NCBI RefSeq assembly: GCF_946222605.1
Contig: NZ_CAMIIE010000013.1
Span: 6,743-70,742 of the forward strand
Source of the DNA: an uncultured Acidocella sp.
GTDB taxonomy: Bacteria > Pseudomonadota > Alphaproteobacteria > Acetobacterales > Acetobacteraceae
Direction of reading: 5' to 3'
Length of the DNA stretch: 64,000 nt
Under the pieces are notes generated by a model, which was not told where the DNA came from, did not search any database, and worked only from the letters and a program-made list of their open reading frames with translations. Positions 1 through 10,772 of the stretch are shown in pieces. A program made the translations under genes and the position numbers. Position 1 is the first letter of the stretch. Every line of letters begins with the position of its first letter.

Positions 1-2777
1 TCGGTCATCAGAATACCGTGCTTGGAGACCAGCCCCATCAGCGTCACCAGCCCGACATCAGTGTAGATATTCAGGCTCAGACCGCCAATGCCGATATAGA
101 TGAAGATCAAGGCGCCAGCGATGGACATCGGCACCGAGACCAGGATGATCAGCGGGTCGCGGAAGGAGTTGAACAAGGCCGCCAGCGCCAGGAAGATGAT
201 GATCAAAGCGAAGGCGAAGGTGAAGATGAAGGCGCTGCTGGTCTGCACGAACTGGCGCATCAGCCCGCCATAATCCAGCGTGTCGTCCGGCGGCAGAATT
301 TTCTTGGCCAGGCTTTGCAGCGTGTGCAGCGCATCCGCCTCGGCCACGCCGGGCGCCACAACGCCTTGCAAGGTTGCCGAATTCTGCTGCTGGAAATGAT
401 TGATCGTCTCCGGGATCACGCTGGTCTTGATCGTCGCGATGGCGGAGAGCGGAACATTGATGCCCCCCGAGGAGAGCACGTAATAATCGTTCAGATCCGC
501 GACATTCAGCCGCGCGGTGCGCTGCGTCTGCGGGATCACCTTGTAGGAGCGGCCATCGAGATCGAAATAATTCACATAGCCGCCGCCCAGCGCCTCACCC
601 AGAGCCGCGCCGATCTGGCTCATATTCAACCCAAGTGCCGCCGCCTTGTCGCGGTCGATCACCACTTCCGCCTCCGGCTGGTCGATCTTCAGATCGCTCT
701 GCAGAAAGATGAATTTGCCGCTGGCCAGCGCTGCCTGCAGCAGCTTCTGGGTGTCGGGATAGAGCACGTTGAAGTCGCTGGTGCTCTTCACCACGAACTG
801 CACCGGCAGACCCGAGGAGCCCGGCAGCGGCGGCAGCGGGAAGGCCGCGACCTGCTGGCCGGCATCCACCTTGTTGGCATCCGCCTGCATCAGCGTCTGC
901 AGCGTGGCGGCGGGGCGGCGCTCGCCCCAGGGCTTCAGCACCGCGCCGATGATGTTGGTGCCCGGCACGTCGATCTGGAAACTATGCGCGACGTCAGGAT
1001 ATTTCAGCAGCGAGGCGTTGAAATGGCTGTCCCACATGGCGCGCTGGCCGGTGGTGCTGTCAGGTGCCGAGGTGGAGCTGAACAGCACGATGCCCTGATC
1101 CTCCACCGGCGCCAGCTCGCTCTTCGCCCCGGCGGCGAGGAAATAGATGCTGCCCAACACGATGGCGGCGAAGATCAGCGTCACCGGCACCGTCTCCAGG
1201 CTGGAATGCAGCATCCTGGTATAGGCGCGGTGCACGCGGGCGAAGGCGGCATCGATGAAATTGATCAGCTTGCCTTCCCAGTTGGGCTGCTCGCGATCCA
1301 CATGCTTGAGGAAGCGCCCGCTCAGCATCGGCGTCAGGGTCAGCGCCACCACCGCCGAGATCGTCACCGAGCCCGCCAGCGTCAACGCGAATTCGGTGAA
1401 CAACGCGCCGGTGAGGCCGGACTGAAAGGCGATCGGCACATAGACCGCGATCAGCACCACCGTCATCGCCACGATCGGCCCGCCCAGCTCGGCCGCCGCG
1501 GCGCGCGCCGCGATGATCGGGCTTTCGCCGAGATCGAGATGGCGGTTGACGTTTTCCACCACGATGATCGCATCGTCCACCACCAGCCCGATCGCCAGCA
1601 CCAATGCCAGCAGCGTCAGCAGATTGATGGAAAACCCGAACGCCGCCATCATCGCGAAGGCGCCGATCAGCGAGAGCGGGATCGCCACCACCGGGATCAG
1701 CACCGAGCGCGGCGAGCCTAAGAAGGCGAACACCACGAGCGTCACGATCAGCAGCGCCTCAAGCAGCGATTCCACCACTTCGCGGATGGAGGCGTTCACG
1801 AACACCGTGCTGTCGTAAACAATTTCACCGGTCAGGCCGGTCGGCAGATTGGTCTGGATCTGCGGCATGATCTTGCGCACGCCGGAAATCACGTTGAGCA
1901 GATTGGCCTCAGGTGCCACCTTGATGCCGATATAGACGCCGAGCTTGTTGTCGAAGGTCACGTGCTGGTCGTAGCTGTCCGCGCCCAGCTCCACCTTCGC
2001 CACATCCTTGAGCCGGATGATGGCATTGTTCTGCTGCTTGACGATCAGCTGGCCGAATTCGGCGGCGCTGTGCAGCCCGGTATTCGCGGTCAGCGTCACC
2101 TGCGTCATCGTGCCCTTGGTGTTGCCCAGGGCCGAGATGAAATCATTGGTGGAGAGCGCGTTCCAGACATCGCTGGGGGTGAGGCCAAAGGCGGCCAGCT
2201 TCTGCGGGTCCAGCCAGATGCGCATGGCGTAATTCTGCCCGCCCAGAATCTCCGCCGTCTGCACACCCTGCACCGCCTGCAGCTGCGGCTGCACGACGCG
2301 GGTGATATAGTCGGTGATCTGGTTGGCATTCAGCACCGAGCTGCGAAAGCCGATATACATCGCATCGACCGACTGCCCCACCGCCAGCGTGATCACCGGC
2401 TGTTCGGTGCCGCTGGGCAACTGGTTCAGCACCGAATTCACCCGCGCCGAAACCTCGGTGAGCGCCTGATCCGGATTATGGTTGAGCACCAGATTGATGG
2501 TGATGGTGGAGACGCTGATCTGGCTCGACGAGGTCATGTAGTCGATGCCGTTGACCTGGGCGACGGCGTTTTCCAGCGGCGTGGTCACAAACCCCGCGAT
2601 CGTATCCGGCGAGGCGCCGGGATAGGTCGTGGTGATGGTGATGGTGGCGTTCTCGGTTTCGGGGAATTGCTGCACCGGCAGCGTGCCGACCGCGCGCAAG
2701 CCCATGACCAGGATCAGCACCGACACGGCGATGGCCAGCACCGGCCGGGCGATGAAGAGATCGGTAAAGCGCTTCAT
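1..2777 (-). CDS. RND efflux pump permease, HAE-1 family (3' end cut by window)
   Basis: Inner-membrane, proton-driven pump subunit of a tripartite efflux system. The ATG at 2775-2777 opens a frame that stays open to the window edge, about 925 of an expected 1,030-1,050 residues, so only the last membrane segments are missing. The N-terminus MKRFTDLFIARPVLA is typical of the family. The fourth membrane helix carries the VDDAIIVVEN motif near residue 400, whose paired aspartates form the proton relay. The large periplasmic loops are present. It lies directly downstream of the membrane fusion protein gene and forms an operon with it and the outer-membrane channel gene. The substrate cannot be read from sequence; drugs, solvents or metals of the HAE class are possible, with drugs most likely. 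Confidence 0.95.
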   Translation of the reverse strand, partial: MKRFTDLFIARPVLAIAVSVLILVMGLRAVGTLPVQQFPETENATITITTTYPGASPDTIAGFVTTPLENAVAQVNGIDYMTSSSQISVSTITINLVLNHNPDQALTEVSARVNSVLNQLPSGTEQPVITLAVGQSVDAMYIGFRSSVLNANQITDYITRVVQPQLQAVQGVQTAEILGGQNYAMRIWLDPQKLAAFGLTPSDVWNALSTNDFISALGNTKGTMTQVTLTANTGLHSAAEFGQLIVKQQNNAIIRLKDVAKVELGADSYDQHVTFDNKLGVYIGIKVAPEANLLNVISGVRKIMPQIQTNLPTGLTGEIVYDSTVFVNASIREVVESLLEALLIVTLVVFAFLGSPRSVLIPVVAIPLSLIGAFAMMAAFGFSINLLTLLALVLAIGLVVDDAIIVVENVNRHLDLGESPIIAARAAAAELGGPIVAMTVVLIAVYVPIAFQSGLTGALFTEFALTLAGSVTISAVVALTLTPMLSGRFLKHVDREQPNWEGKLINFIDAAFARVHRAYTRMLHSSLETVPVTLIFAAIVLGSIYFLAAGAKSELAPVEDQGIVLFSSTSAPDSTTGQRAMWDSHFNASLLKYPDVAHSFQIDVPGTNIIGAVLKPWGERRPAATLQTLMQADANKVDAGQQVAAFPLPPLPGSSGLPVQFVVKSTSDFNVLYPDTQKLLQAALASGKFIFLQSDLKIDQPEAEVVIDRDKAAALGLNMSQIGAALGEALGGGYVNYFDLDGRSYKVIPQTQRTARLNVADLNDYYVLSSGGINVPLSAIATIKTSVIPETINHFQQQNSATLQGVVAPGVAEADALHTLQSLAKKILPPDDTLDYGGLMRQFVQTSSAFIFTFAFALIIIFLALAALFNSFRDPLIILVSVPMSIAGALIFIYIGIGGLSLNIYTDVGLVTLMGLVSKHGILMT

Positions 2778-2784
2778 CGCTTTT

Positions 2785-3936
2785 TCACTCGTTCGGCGGG
2801 TTCGGGTTGGGATCGTTGCTGGGCTGGATCGTGTTGTTCACCGCCACCGGCGAGCCATTATGCAGCTTCACCTGGCCGGCGGTGACGACCTCGTCGCCTG
2901 GCTTCACCCCATCCAGGATCTGCACCTGATCGCCCCGCGTCGCCCCCAGGGTCACGAACACCTGGTCGGCCACCAGCGCGTTGCCCTGGCCGTGCTTCAC
3001 CACATAGACGGTATCGCCATAGGAGCTGTAGGCGATGGCGGTCTGCGGCAGCGTCACCGCCTCCTTCGGCGCCCCGGTCTCCACCGAGACGCTGGCGAAC
3101 ATGCCCGGGCGCAGGCGCAGATCGTCATTCTGCAGCACGGCGCGCACGGCGATGGAGCGTGTGGCGGAATCCACCGTGGCGCCGATCGCGGCGATCTTCG
3201 CCGGGAATGTCTGCCCCGGATAGGCGTCGATCTTCAGATTGACCACCTGCCCCACCTTCAACGCCACCAGCGCCTGTTGCGGCAGATAGAAATCCACAAA
3301 GAGCGGATTGAGCTGCTCGAGCGTGACGATGGCGGTGCCGGGCTGCAGATACTGGCCCAGATTGACCTGGCGAATGCCCAGCCGCCCGGAGAAGGGGGCG
3401 CGGACGATCTTCTCATCCATGCTCGCCTGCTGCGCCGCCACCTGCGCCTGCGCGGCGGCGAGATTGGCGCGGTCCGTATCCACCGTGGATTGCGCCACCG
3501 CATTGGCGGCGAACTGCTTCAGGTCGCGGGCGTAATTGATCTCATCGAGCTTCGCCTGCGCCTGCAGCTGCGCCAGCACCGCCGGATCGTTGTTCGCGCG
3601 CAATGTCAGCAGCACATCGCCCTTCTGCACATCCTGGCCGGATTCGAAATGGATGCTGTCGACAATGCCGCCGACCTCCGCCGAGAGCGAGGCGCCATTG
3701 ATGGCGGTCACGGTGCCGACAGACTGGATCGCCGGCTGCCAGGGTGTTTCCTGCGCCTGGATGGTCGCCACCGTCTGCACCTGATTGGCGAAGCCTTTCA
3801 GGAATTTGGCGATGAAGACCGCGCGCAGCGCCCCCCAGCCAAAGACCAGGCCAAGAATGAGCACCACGATCAGCAGCATGATGATGGTGCGCTTCACGGG
3901 TCTGGCCGGCTTGCTCATGACGATGCTGTCCTTCAT
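2785..3936 (-). CDS. RND efflux periplasmic adaptor (membrane fusion protein)
   Basis: Adaptor that links the inner-membrane RND pump to the outer-membrane channel. From the chosen ATG it has 383 residues: a short cytoplasmic start, one hydrophobic anchor at about residues 16-37, a lipoyl-like barrel half (VGGIVDSIHFESGQDVQKGD), an alpha-helical hairpin rich in Ala and Gln, the second lipoyl half (RAPFSGRLGIRQVNLGQ) and beta-barrel domains. The start at 3936 overlaps the channel gene's stop as ATGA and has a GGGGTG-type ribosome site. An internal ATG at 3918 (MSKPARPVKR) is also possible. Seven bases separate its stop from the permease start. Part of the RND operon. Confidence 0.93.
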   Translation of the reverse strand: MKDSIVMSKPARPVKRTIIMLLIVVLILGLVFGWGALRAVFIAKFLKGFANQVQTVATIQAQETPWQPAIQSVGTVTAINGASLSAEVGGIVDSIHFESGQDVQKGDVLLTLRANNDPAVLAQLQAQAKLDEINYARDLKQFAANAVAQSTVDTDRANLAAAQAQVAAQQASMDEKIVRAPFSGRLGIRQVNLGQYLQPGTAIVTLEQLNPLFVDFYLPQQALVALKVGQVVNLKIDAYPGQTFPAKIAAIGATVDSATRSIAVRAVLQNDDLRLRPGMFASVSVETGAPKEAVTLPQTAIAYSSYGDTVYVVKHGQGNALVADQVFVTLGATRGDQVQILDGVKPGDEVVTAGQVKLHNGSPVAVNNTIQPSNDPNPNPPNE

Positions 3937-5441
3937 GGAATCACCCCGCAGCATTGGCTGGTCACATCCTGGCGGTGCCACCAGCCGCCGCCCAGCGCCT
4001 GATACAGCGCCGCGGTATCGGCCAGGCGCGTGGCCTTGGCTTTGACCGCTTCGATGTCGGCGGTCTGGTAGGTCACCTCGGCATTCAGCACCGCGGTGAA
4101 GGGCTGGCCGCCCAATTTATACTGCGCCTGGGTCACTTGCAGGCTGGCGGCGGCGGCATCGCGCGCGCTCTGTGCCGCCGCCAGCGTGGCCGCGTCATAT
4201 TGCAGCGCGGTCAGCGCATCCGCGACATTCTGGAAGGCGGAGATGACGGTGGATTGATATTGCGCCCCGGCCCCGCGCAAAGCCGCCAGCGCGCCCTTGC
4301 GCTGCGCCGCCAGCTGCCCGCCTTCGAAAATCGGCTGGGTCAACCCGGAGACGAGGTTCCAAAGCAGCGTCTGCGGCGTGAACAAGGTGCCGGGGGTGAG
4401 GGATTCATGCCCGATCTGCGCCGAGAGGGTGATCTGCGGCAGCATATTCGCATCCGCGACGCCGACATTGGCCGAGGCCTCATGCAGCTGCGCGGCGGCG
4501 GCCTGGATGTCCGGGCGCTGCGCGACGATGGCGCTGGGCAGGCTCACCGGCAGATCCGCCGGCAAGGTCAGATCATCCAGCGTGAAGCTCTGCAGATGGA
4601 AATTGCCCGGAAACTGCCCGGCATAGGCGGCGAGCTGGTTCTGCGCCTGGGCGAGCTGGGATTGCAGCGGCGGCAGGCTGGCCTGCTGCTGCGCCAGGGT
4701 GGATTGCTGCTGCAGCACCTGCGCCTGCGGCACGCCGCCGAGACGCGCCTGGGTCTGCAAAATCGTCAGCAGCTTCTGCTCATCGCCGATGACCTGCCGG
4801 GTCGCCTGGATCTGCCCGTTCAGCGAGGCCTCATTGACCGCGGCGGTGACGATATTGGAGGTCAGCGTCAGATAGGAAGCTTCCAGCTCCCAGCGCTGAT
4901 ATTCGGCGGTGGCGATGTAATTCTCGATCTGCCGGCGCTCGCCACCGAACACATCCACCGAATAAGAGACCGAGAGCGAGGCGTTATAGAGCGTGTAGGG
5001 CCGCAGCTTGGCGCCGCTGCCGCCGCCGAAGGCGGCAAGCCCGGCGGAGGAGCCCTGGTCGCGCTGCGCGCCGAGGCTGGAGGAGATGCTGGGGATCAGG
5101 CTGCCCTGGGCGGCGCGCACGGTTTCCTGCGCCTGCACCAAGGTCTCCTGCGCCGCTTTGAGGCTGGGATTATTCGCCAGCGCCTGGGCGATCAGCGCAT
5201 CCAGCGCCGGGGAGCGGAAGAGATGCCACCAATCGCCCGGGATATCAGCCCCCGGCCGGAAGATCTGCGCGGCGCCATCGGCGCGGCCGGTGGCGGCGGG
5301 GAGAGGCTGCGGCGTCAAGGCCACATTCGGGGCGGCGGGCGCGTGATAATTGGGGCCCACCGCGCACCCGGCCAGCGCCGGCAGCACCGCCAGGGCCAGC
5401 GCGGATGAACTTACTCCGGAACGGAAACCAGCGGGTTTCAT
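3933..5441 (-). CDS. Outer-membrane efflux lipoprotein, NodT/OprM type
   Basis: Trimeric outer-membrane channel of the RND system and first gene of the operon. The 502-residue protein starts with a lipoprotein signal peptide ending in the lipobox LAGC, so Cys26 should be lipidated, followed by AVGPNYHAP, the usual start of this family. Two long Ala/Gln-rich coiled-coil stretches correspond to the two outer-membrane efflux repeats. The stop overlaps the adaptor gene start by one base pair group (ATGA), which suggests coupled translation. It is divergent from the TetR-type regulator gene, which is the likely controller. Confidence 0.94.
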   Translation of the reverse strand: MKPAGFRSGVSSSALALAVLPALAGCAVGPNYHAPAAPNVALTPQPLPAATGRADGAAQIFRPGADIPGDWWHLFRSPALDALIAQALANNPSLKAAQETLVQAQETVRAAQGSLIPSISSSLGAQRDQGSSAGLAAFGGGSGAKLRPYTLYNASLSVSYSVDVFGGERRQIENYIATAEYQRWELEASYLTLTSNIVTAAVNEASLNGQIQATRQVIGDEQKLLTILQTQARLGGVPQAQVLQQQSTLAQQQASLPPLQSQLAQAQNQLAAYAGQFPGNFHLQSFTLDDLTLPADLPVSLPSAIVAQRPDIQAAAAQLHEASANVGVADANMLPQITLSAQIGHESLTPGTLFTPQTLLWNLVSGLTQPIFEGGQLAAQRKGALAALRGAGAQYQSTVISAFQNVADALTALQYDAATLAAAQSARDAAAASLQVTQAQYKLGGQPFTAVLNAEVTYQTADIEAVKAKATRLADTAALYQALGGGWWHRQDVTSQCCGVIP

Positions 5442-5472
5442 GCCAGCACGGGTACGTGGCTTTCATTCTACC

Positions 5473-5490
5473 GTCAAGCTCATTTTTGAC
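5473..5490. promoter_or_regulatory. Candidate TetR operator between efflux operon and regulator
   Basis: An inverted repeat GTCAA-N8-TTGAC lies in the short region between the divergent efflux operon and regulator gene. Its size suits a TetR dimer site, and the right half also looks like a -35 element (TTGACG). The assignment rests on position and symmetry only. Confidence 0.35.
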
Positions 5491-5548
5491 GACATTATTT
5501 AGATAAGAAAACTTGATGGTTTCCTTTGTGCCGCTCTATAGCTCATTC

Positions 5549-6193
5549 ATGAGTCCCGCATCGCCGCCCGCCGAAACGCCCCCCACCGCCTCGCCAGACC
5601 GGCTGGAGGCGCTGATTGCGGCGGCGGAACAGCTTTTCCTGAGCAAGGGCTATCACAACACCACCATGGCGGACATTGCGCGCCAGGCCGGCATGTCCAA
5701 GCGCACCGTCTATACGCTGGTGCCCTCCAAGGCGGATTTGTTCGGCGAGCTGTTGGCGCATCAACGCCAGACCAGGCTGCAATTCACCGAGCCGCCACCG
5801 GGCGCCAGCCTGGAAGACACGCTCTGCGCCACCCTGGCCGCGCTGGCGCAATTCCTGCTGGACCCGGTGCAGATTTCCATGACCCGGCTGCTGATCACCG
5901 AATTCAGCCATGATCCGGATTTCACCCAGAGCTTCCTCGCCGGGCGGATGCGCAAGGGCAAGACGCATCTGCAAGGCTGCCTGGTCGAGATCGCGATCGC
6001 CCAAGGGGCGAGCCCGGAAATGGCGGCGGAGATGTCGGGCATGCTGTTCGGCATGGCACTGGGGGAATTCGTGTTCGGGGTATTGTGCGGGCTGCGCACC
6101 GTGCCGGCGCCAAAGGTGCTGAACACCCGCATCCGCACGGCAGTGAAGATGTTTCTGGCCGGATTGCAGGCACTCAAGGCTGAAGAAAAATAA
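5549..6193 (+). CDS. TetR/AcrR family transcriptional regulator
   Basis: Probable repressor of the divergent RND efflux operon. The N-terminal TetR helix-turn-helix is clear: a helix with AAEQLFLSKGYHNTTMADIA, then the recognition helix ARQAGMSKRTVYTLVPSKADLF. The C-terminal part resembles the AefR/TetR ligand-binding domain. From the ATG at 5549 it has 214 residues. An upstream ATG at 5516 would add an odd hydrophobic leader, and neither start has a good ribosome site, so the start is uncertain. A terminator hairpin follows the stop. The ligand is unknown. Confidence 0.9.
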   Translation: MSPASPPAETPPTASPDRLEALIAAAEQLFLSKGYHNTTMADIARQAGMSKRTVYTLVPSKADLFGELLAHQRQTRLQFTEPPPGASLEDTLCATLAALAQFLLDPVQISMTRLLITEFSHDPDFTQSFLAGRMRKGKTHLQGCLVEIAIAQGASPEMAAEMSGMLFGMALGEFVFGVLCGLRTVPAPKVLNTRIRTAVKMFLAGLQALKAEEK

Positions 6194-6194
6194 G

Positions 6195-6275
6195 AGTTTT
6201 TTGGTGCCGCTTTTTTTCAAAAAAGCGGCGAAAGCGATCGGGGCGGCGGCAAATGCCTCGCCACACCCCGAAGAT
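6195..6275. terminator. Composite terminator repeat, copy 1 (left hairpin plus GC hairpin)
   Basis: After the regulator stop comes AGTTTTTTGGTG, then a hairpin with stem GCCGCTTTTTT paired to AAAAAAGCGGC at 6206-6229. A second hairpin with TCGGGG paired to CCCCGA follows. It sits between convergent genes (regulator and moaA). Five related copies occur elsewhere in the window. Confidence 0.75.
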
Positions 6276-6282
6276 CAGCCCG

Positions 6283-7254
6283 TCAGCCGCCAGTGACGGA
6301 CATATGCCGCGCCACCGCCACCCGGCTGATATCGAAATCATGCCCTTTCGGCTTCGCCGCGATGCCGCGCTGGATCGCCTGGATCAGCCCCGCATCATCC
6401 GCGCTGGCCCGCAGCGGCCGGCGCAGATCCACCGCATCCTCCTGGCCCAGGCACATATAAAGCGTGCCGGTGCAGGTCAGCCGCACCCGGTTGCAACCCT
6501 CGCAGAAATTATGGCTGAGCGGGGTGATGAAGCCGATCCGCTGCCCGGTCTCCTCCACCCGCATATAGCGCGCCGGCCCGCCGGTCTGATACTCGCTGGC
6601 ATGCAGGCTCCAGCGCTGCGCCAGATCCCGGCGCACCTTCGCCAGCGGCAGATGCGTCTCTTCCCGGTGCGTCACCTCGCCCATCGGCATGGTCTCGATC
6701 AGGCAGAGATCGAAGCCCTGGCGGCCGCACCATTCCAGCATGGTGTCGAACTCGTCGTCATTCACGCCCTTCAGCGCCACCATGTTGATCTTCACCGCCA
6801 GACCGGCTGCCTGCGCCGCCTCCAGCCCGGCCAGCACCTGCGGCAGCCGGCCCCAGCGGGTGATGCGGGCGAATTTCGCCTCATCCAGCGTATCCAGGCT
6901 GACATTGATCCGCTTTACCCCGGCCTGCGCCAACCCGGCCGCATACTTGGCCAGTTGCGAGCCATTGGTGGTGAGCGTCAGTTCCTCCAGCCCCTGCCCC
7001 AGCCGGCTGCCCAAGCCTTCGATCAGGCTCATCACATTGCGCCGCACCAACGGCTCGCCGCCGGTCAGGCGCAGCTTCGTCACCCCCAGCCGGATGAAGG
7101 CGGTGCAAAGCCGTTCCATTTCCTCCAGCGTCAGCAGCTCATCCCTGGGCAGGAACTGCATGTCCTCGGCCATGCAATAGGCGCAGCGGAAATCGCAGCG
7201 GTCGGTGACCGAAACGCGGAGATAGGAGACAATACGGCCGAACGGATCGATCAT
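6283..7254 (-). CDS. moaA: GTP 3',8-cyclase MoaA (molybdenum cofactor biosynthesis)
   Basis: Radical SAM enzyme for the first step of molybdopterin synthesis, converting GTP to 3',8-cyclo-7,8-dihydro-GTP. The 323-residue length is normal. The SAM-binding cluster motif CDFRCAYC is at residues 20-27. The C-terminal second iron-sulfur site has the canonical C-x2-C-x13-C pattern (CEGCNRVRLTC then C after MY/LYM). The protein ends in the conserved Gly-Gly. No other moa gene is adjacent. It starts 36 bases downstream of the small DUF3553 gene on the same strand and may be cotranscribed with it. Confidence 0.97.
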   Translation of the reverse strand: MIDPFGRIVSYLRVSVTDRCDFRCAYCMAEDMQFLPRDELLTLEEMERLCTAFIRLGVTKLRLTGGEPLVRRNVMSLIEGLGSRLGQGLEELTLTTNGSQLAKYAAGLAQAGVKRINVSLDTLDEAKFARITRWGRLPQVLAGLEAAQAAGLAVKINMVALKGVNDDEFDTMLEWCGRQGFDLCLIETMPMGEVTHREETHLPLAKVRRDLAQRWSLHASEYQTGGPARYMRVEETGQRIGFITPLSHNFCEGCNRVRLTCTGTLYMCLGQEDAVDLRRPLRASADDAGLIQAIQRGIAAKPKGHDFDISRVAVARHMSVTGG

Positions 7255-7290
7255 GGCGCTCTATTTCGGACTGTTCCGGTCCGATTGCAA

Positions 7291-7467
7291 TCATGCCGGA
7301 TCGGCGAGATCCAGGATCACCCGGTCGGTATCCACCAGCACCTTGCCGGCATGCTCGAAATTCACCGTCACCCGGTTGCCGATGGCGCTCTGCACCTGGC
7401 CCAGCCCCCAATCCGGGCGCTGCGGATGGCGCACATACTGGCCCGGCTCGTATTCAGAGCGCTCCAA
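7291..7467 (-). CDS. Small DUF3553-family protein
   Basis: A 58-residue protein in a frame that begins with TTG at 7465-7467, inside the last codons of the pseudouridine synthase gene, and ends at TGA 7291-7293. The product contains EPGQYVRHPQRPDWGLGQV and later NRVTVNFEHAGK, a compact beta-rich fold recalled from DUF3553 proteins, which resemble the CarD/UvrD C-terminal-type domain. No ATG exists in frame upstream, so the TTG and translational coupling are likely. The function is not known. Confidence 0.7.
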   Translation of the reverse strand: MERSEYEPGQYVRHPQRPDWGLGQVQSAIGNRVTVNFEHAGKVLVDTDRVILDLADPA

Positions 7468-8086
7468 GGCAGGCCTCCACGAAATCCGCCATATGCGGCG
7501 GCGGCGGCGCGGTGGCTTCCACCCCCAGCCCGGGCAGCACCAGCCGGCGCGCCAGCAGGCACATCATGCCCTGGCCATCGCCATAAACCGGATCGCCCGA
7601 AACAGCATGGCCCAGATGCGCGGCATGGGCGCGGATCTGGTGGGTGCGGCCGGTATGCAAGGTGAACTCGACCAAAGCCCGCCCTGCATGCGTGCCCAGC
7701 ACCCGCCAGCCGGTGCGGGCCGCGGCGCCTTCGGGCGAGACCACCATGCGCCAACGCCGGTCCTGGGTTTCCTTCAGCAGAGGCGCGTCGATCTCACCGG
7801 AATCCTGCGCCGGCACCGAGGCGAGAATACCCCAATAGAGCTTCAGCGCCTCGCCCGCCGCCAAGGCCGCCTGCGCCGCCAGCAGAAACTGCTTGCCGCG
7901 CGCCACCAGCAGGCAGCCCGCCGTATCCTGGTCCAGCCGATGCGCCAGCCACGGCCCGGTATTGCCCCGGCGCCAGGCCGGGAAGTGATCCTCAACCGAC
8001 GCCCCGCCCGTCCGTCCGGGATAGACCGGCAGCCCGGCCGGCTTGTTCACCACCAGCGCCCGGTTATCCTGAAACAGCAGCTCCAT
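7454..8086 (-). CDS. RluA-family pseudouridine synthase
   Basis: Converts uridine to pseudouridine in rRNA or tRNA. It has 210 residues from the ATG at 8086, which overlaps the acetyltransferase stop as TGATG. The catalytic motif HRLDQDTAGCLL contains the essential aspartate. The conserved HTGRTHQIRAHAAHLGH and GDPVYG motifs follow. There is no S4 domain, so it belongs with the short RluA/RluC-like proteins; which RNA and position it modifies cannot be told. An upstream in-frame ATG at 8140 would add 18 unconserved residues. Confidence 0.9.
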   Translation of the reverse strand: MELLFQDNRALVVNKPAGLPVYPGRTGGASVEDHFPAWRRGNTGPWLAHRLDQDTAGCLLVARGKQFLLAAQAALAAGEALKLYWGILASVPAQDSGEIDAPLLKETQDRRWRMVVSPEGAAARTGWRVLGTHAGRALVEFTLHTGRTHQIRAHAAHLGHAVSGDPVYGDGQGMMCLLARRLVLPGLGVEATAPPPPHMADFVEACLGAL

Positions 8087-8682
8087 CAGCGGCGCAGATG
8101 CTCTGGAATGGTGAAGCCGAGCCGGGTGGGAATATCCCACACCTCATCACCCCGCCGATATTCCCGGAACCCCGCCGCCAGATAATTCGGCAGCGCGCGG
8201 GGATGGTCGGCATTGCAGGTATTCACCGTCATGCCGCGCAAGGCGGTGGCGCCCTCGAACACCGCATCCACCGCATGGTCCAGAAATGGCCGGCCCAGCC
8301 CACGGCCGATAAAGTCCCGCCGCAGCCCGAAATAATTCAGGTTGATATAAGGCCAATGGCCGGCATCCAGCTCATAGAACCCGGCCAGCGCGCCTCCCAC
8401 CCGCAACAAATGCAGCGAGAGCGTGCTGGCGGCGAGATGGCGCTCCAGCATCGCATCCGGCATCACCCGGCGCAGCCACCAGAGCCAGGGCGCGCCGATT
8501 TCCTCGTATAAAGCCCGGTAGCTCGCCAGATCCAGCCGCTCGCGGGTAACGGTGACCCCCTCCGGCAGCACCACGCTCGGCCGCGTCGGCCGGGCCATCA
8601 TCCGCAGGAAGATGACAGTGACATGAGCGCGCTCGGTCGCCTCACCCGGGGCCGGCTTTGCGTAATCCAGGATCTCGGGCAT
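8086..8682 (-). CDS. GNAT family N-acetyltransferase
   Basis: A 198-residue acetyl-CoA-dependent acyltransferase of unknown substrate. The acetyl-CoA binding region is recognisable: a beta strand with WPYINLNYFGLRRDFIGRG followed by GLGRPFLDHAV, matching the R/Q-x-x-G-x-G/A loop and following helix. Its stop overlaps the pseudouridine synthase start (TGATG), so the two are probably cotranslated. It is the first gene of the short minus-strand run GNAT, pseudouridine synthase, DUF3553, and perhaps moaA. Confidence 0.85.
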   Translation of the reverse strand: MPEILDYAKPAPGEATERAHVTVIFLRMMARPTRPSVVLPEGVTVTRERLDLASYRALYEEIGAPWLWWLRRVMPDAMLERHLAASTLSLHLLRVGGALAGFYELDAGHWPYINLNYFGLRRDFIGRGLGRPFLDHAVDAVFEGATALRGMTVNTCNADHPRALPNYLAAGFREYRRGDEVWDIPTRLGFTIPEHLRR

Positions 8683-8693
8683 GGCGTTCCCTC

Positions 8694-8782
8694 ATGGTTT
8701 TTGGGGGCCGGGGGCGTGGCGCGCTCTTGCCTCCGCCCCGGCGTTTTTGCAGCTTTTTGAAAAAAGCTGCACCAAAAACTTT

Positions 8783-8785
<3 letters not shown>
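8694..8785. terminator. Composite terminator repeat, copy 2, downstream of rpoD
   Basis: On the minus strand, just after the rpoD stop, AGTTTTTGGTG precedes a hairpin with stem GCAGCTTTTT paired to AAAAAGCTGC (8749-8770). A GC-rich hairpin GGGGCG/CGCCCC lies beyond it, and a second GTTTTTGGGGG-like flank follows near 8695. This is the only copy between genes of the same direction. Confidence 0.75.
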
Positions 8786-10693
<1,908 letters not shown>

Positions 10694-10772
10694 GGTCAGG
10701 TCAGGTCTCCGGTCTAAGCGGCTCGTATATTTTACAAGTCATTTACTAGGCAACATGCGCGCCCAGAATGGG

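Noticed and set aside
18..1721. A 567-residue plus-strand frame opposite the RND permease
   Set aside because: Extreme Arg/Gln/His content and lack of motifs mark it as a shadow; the minus strand encodes a clear RND pump.
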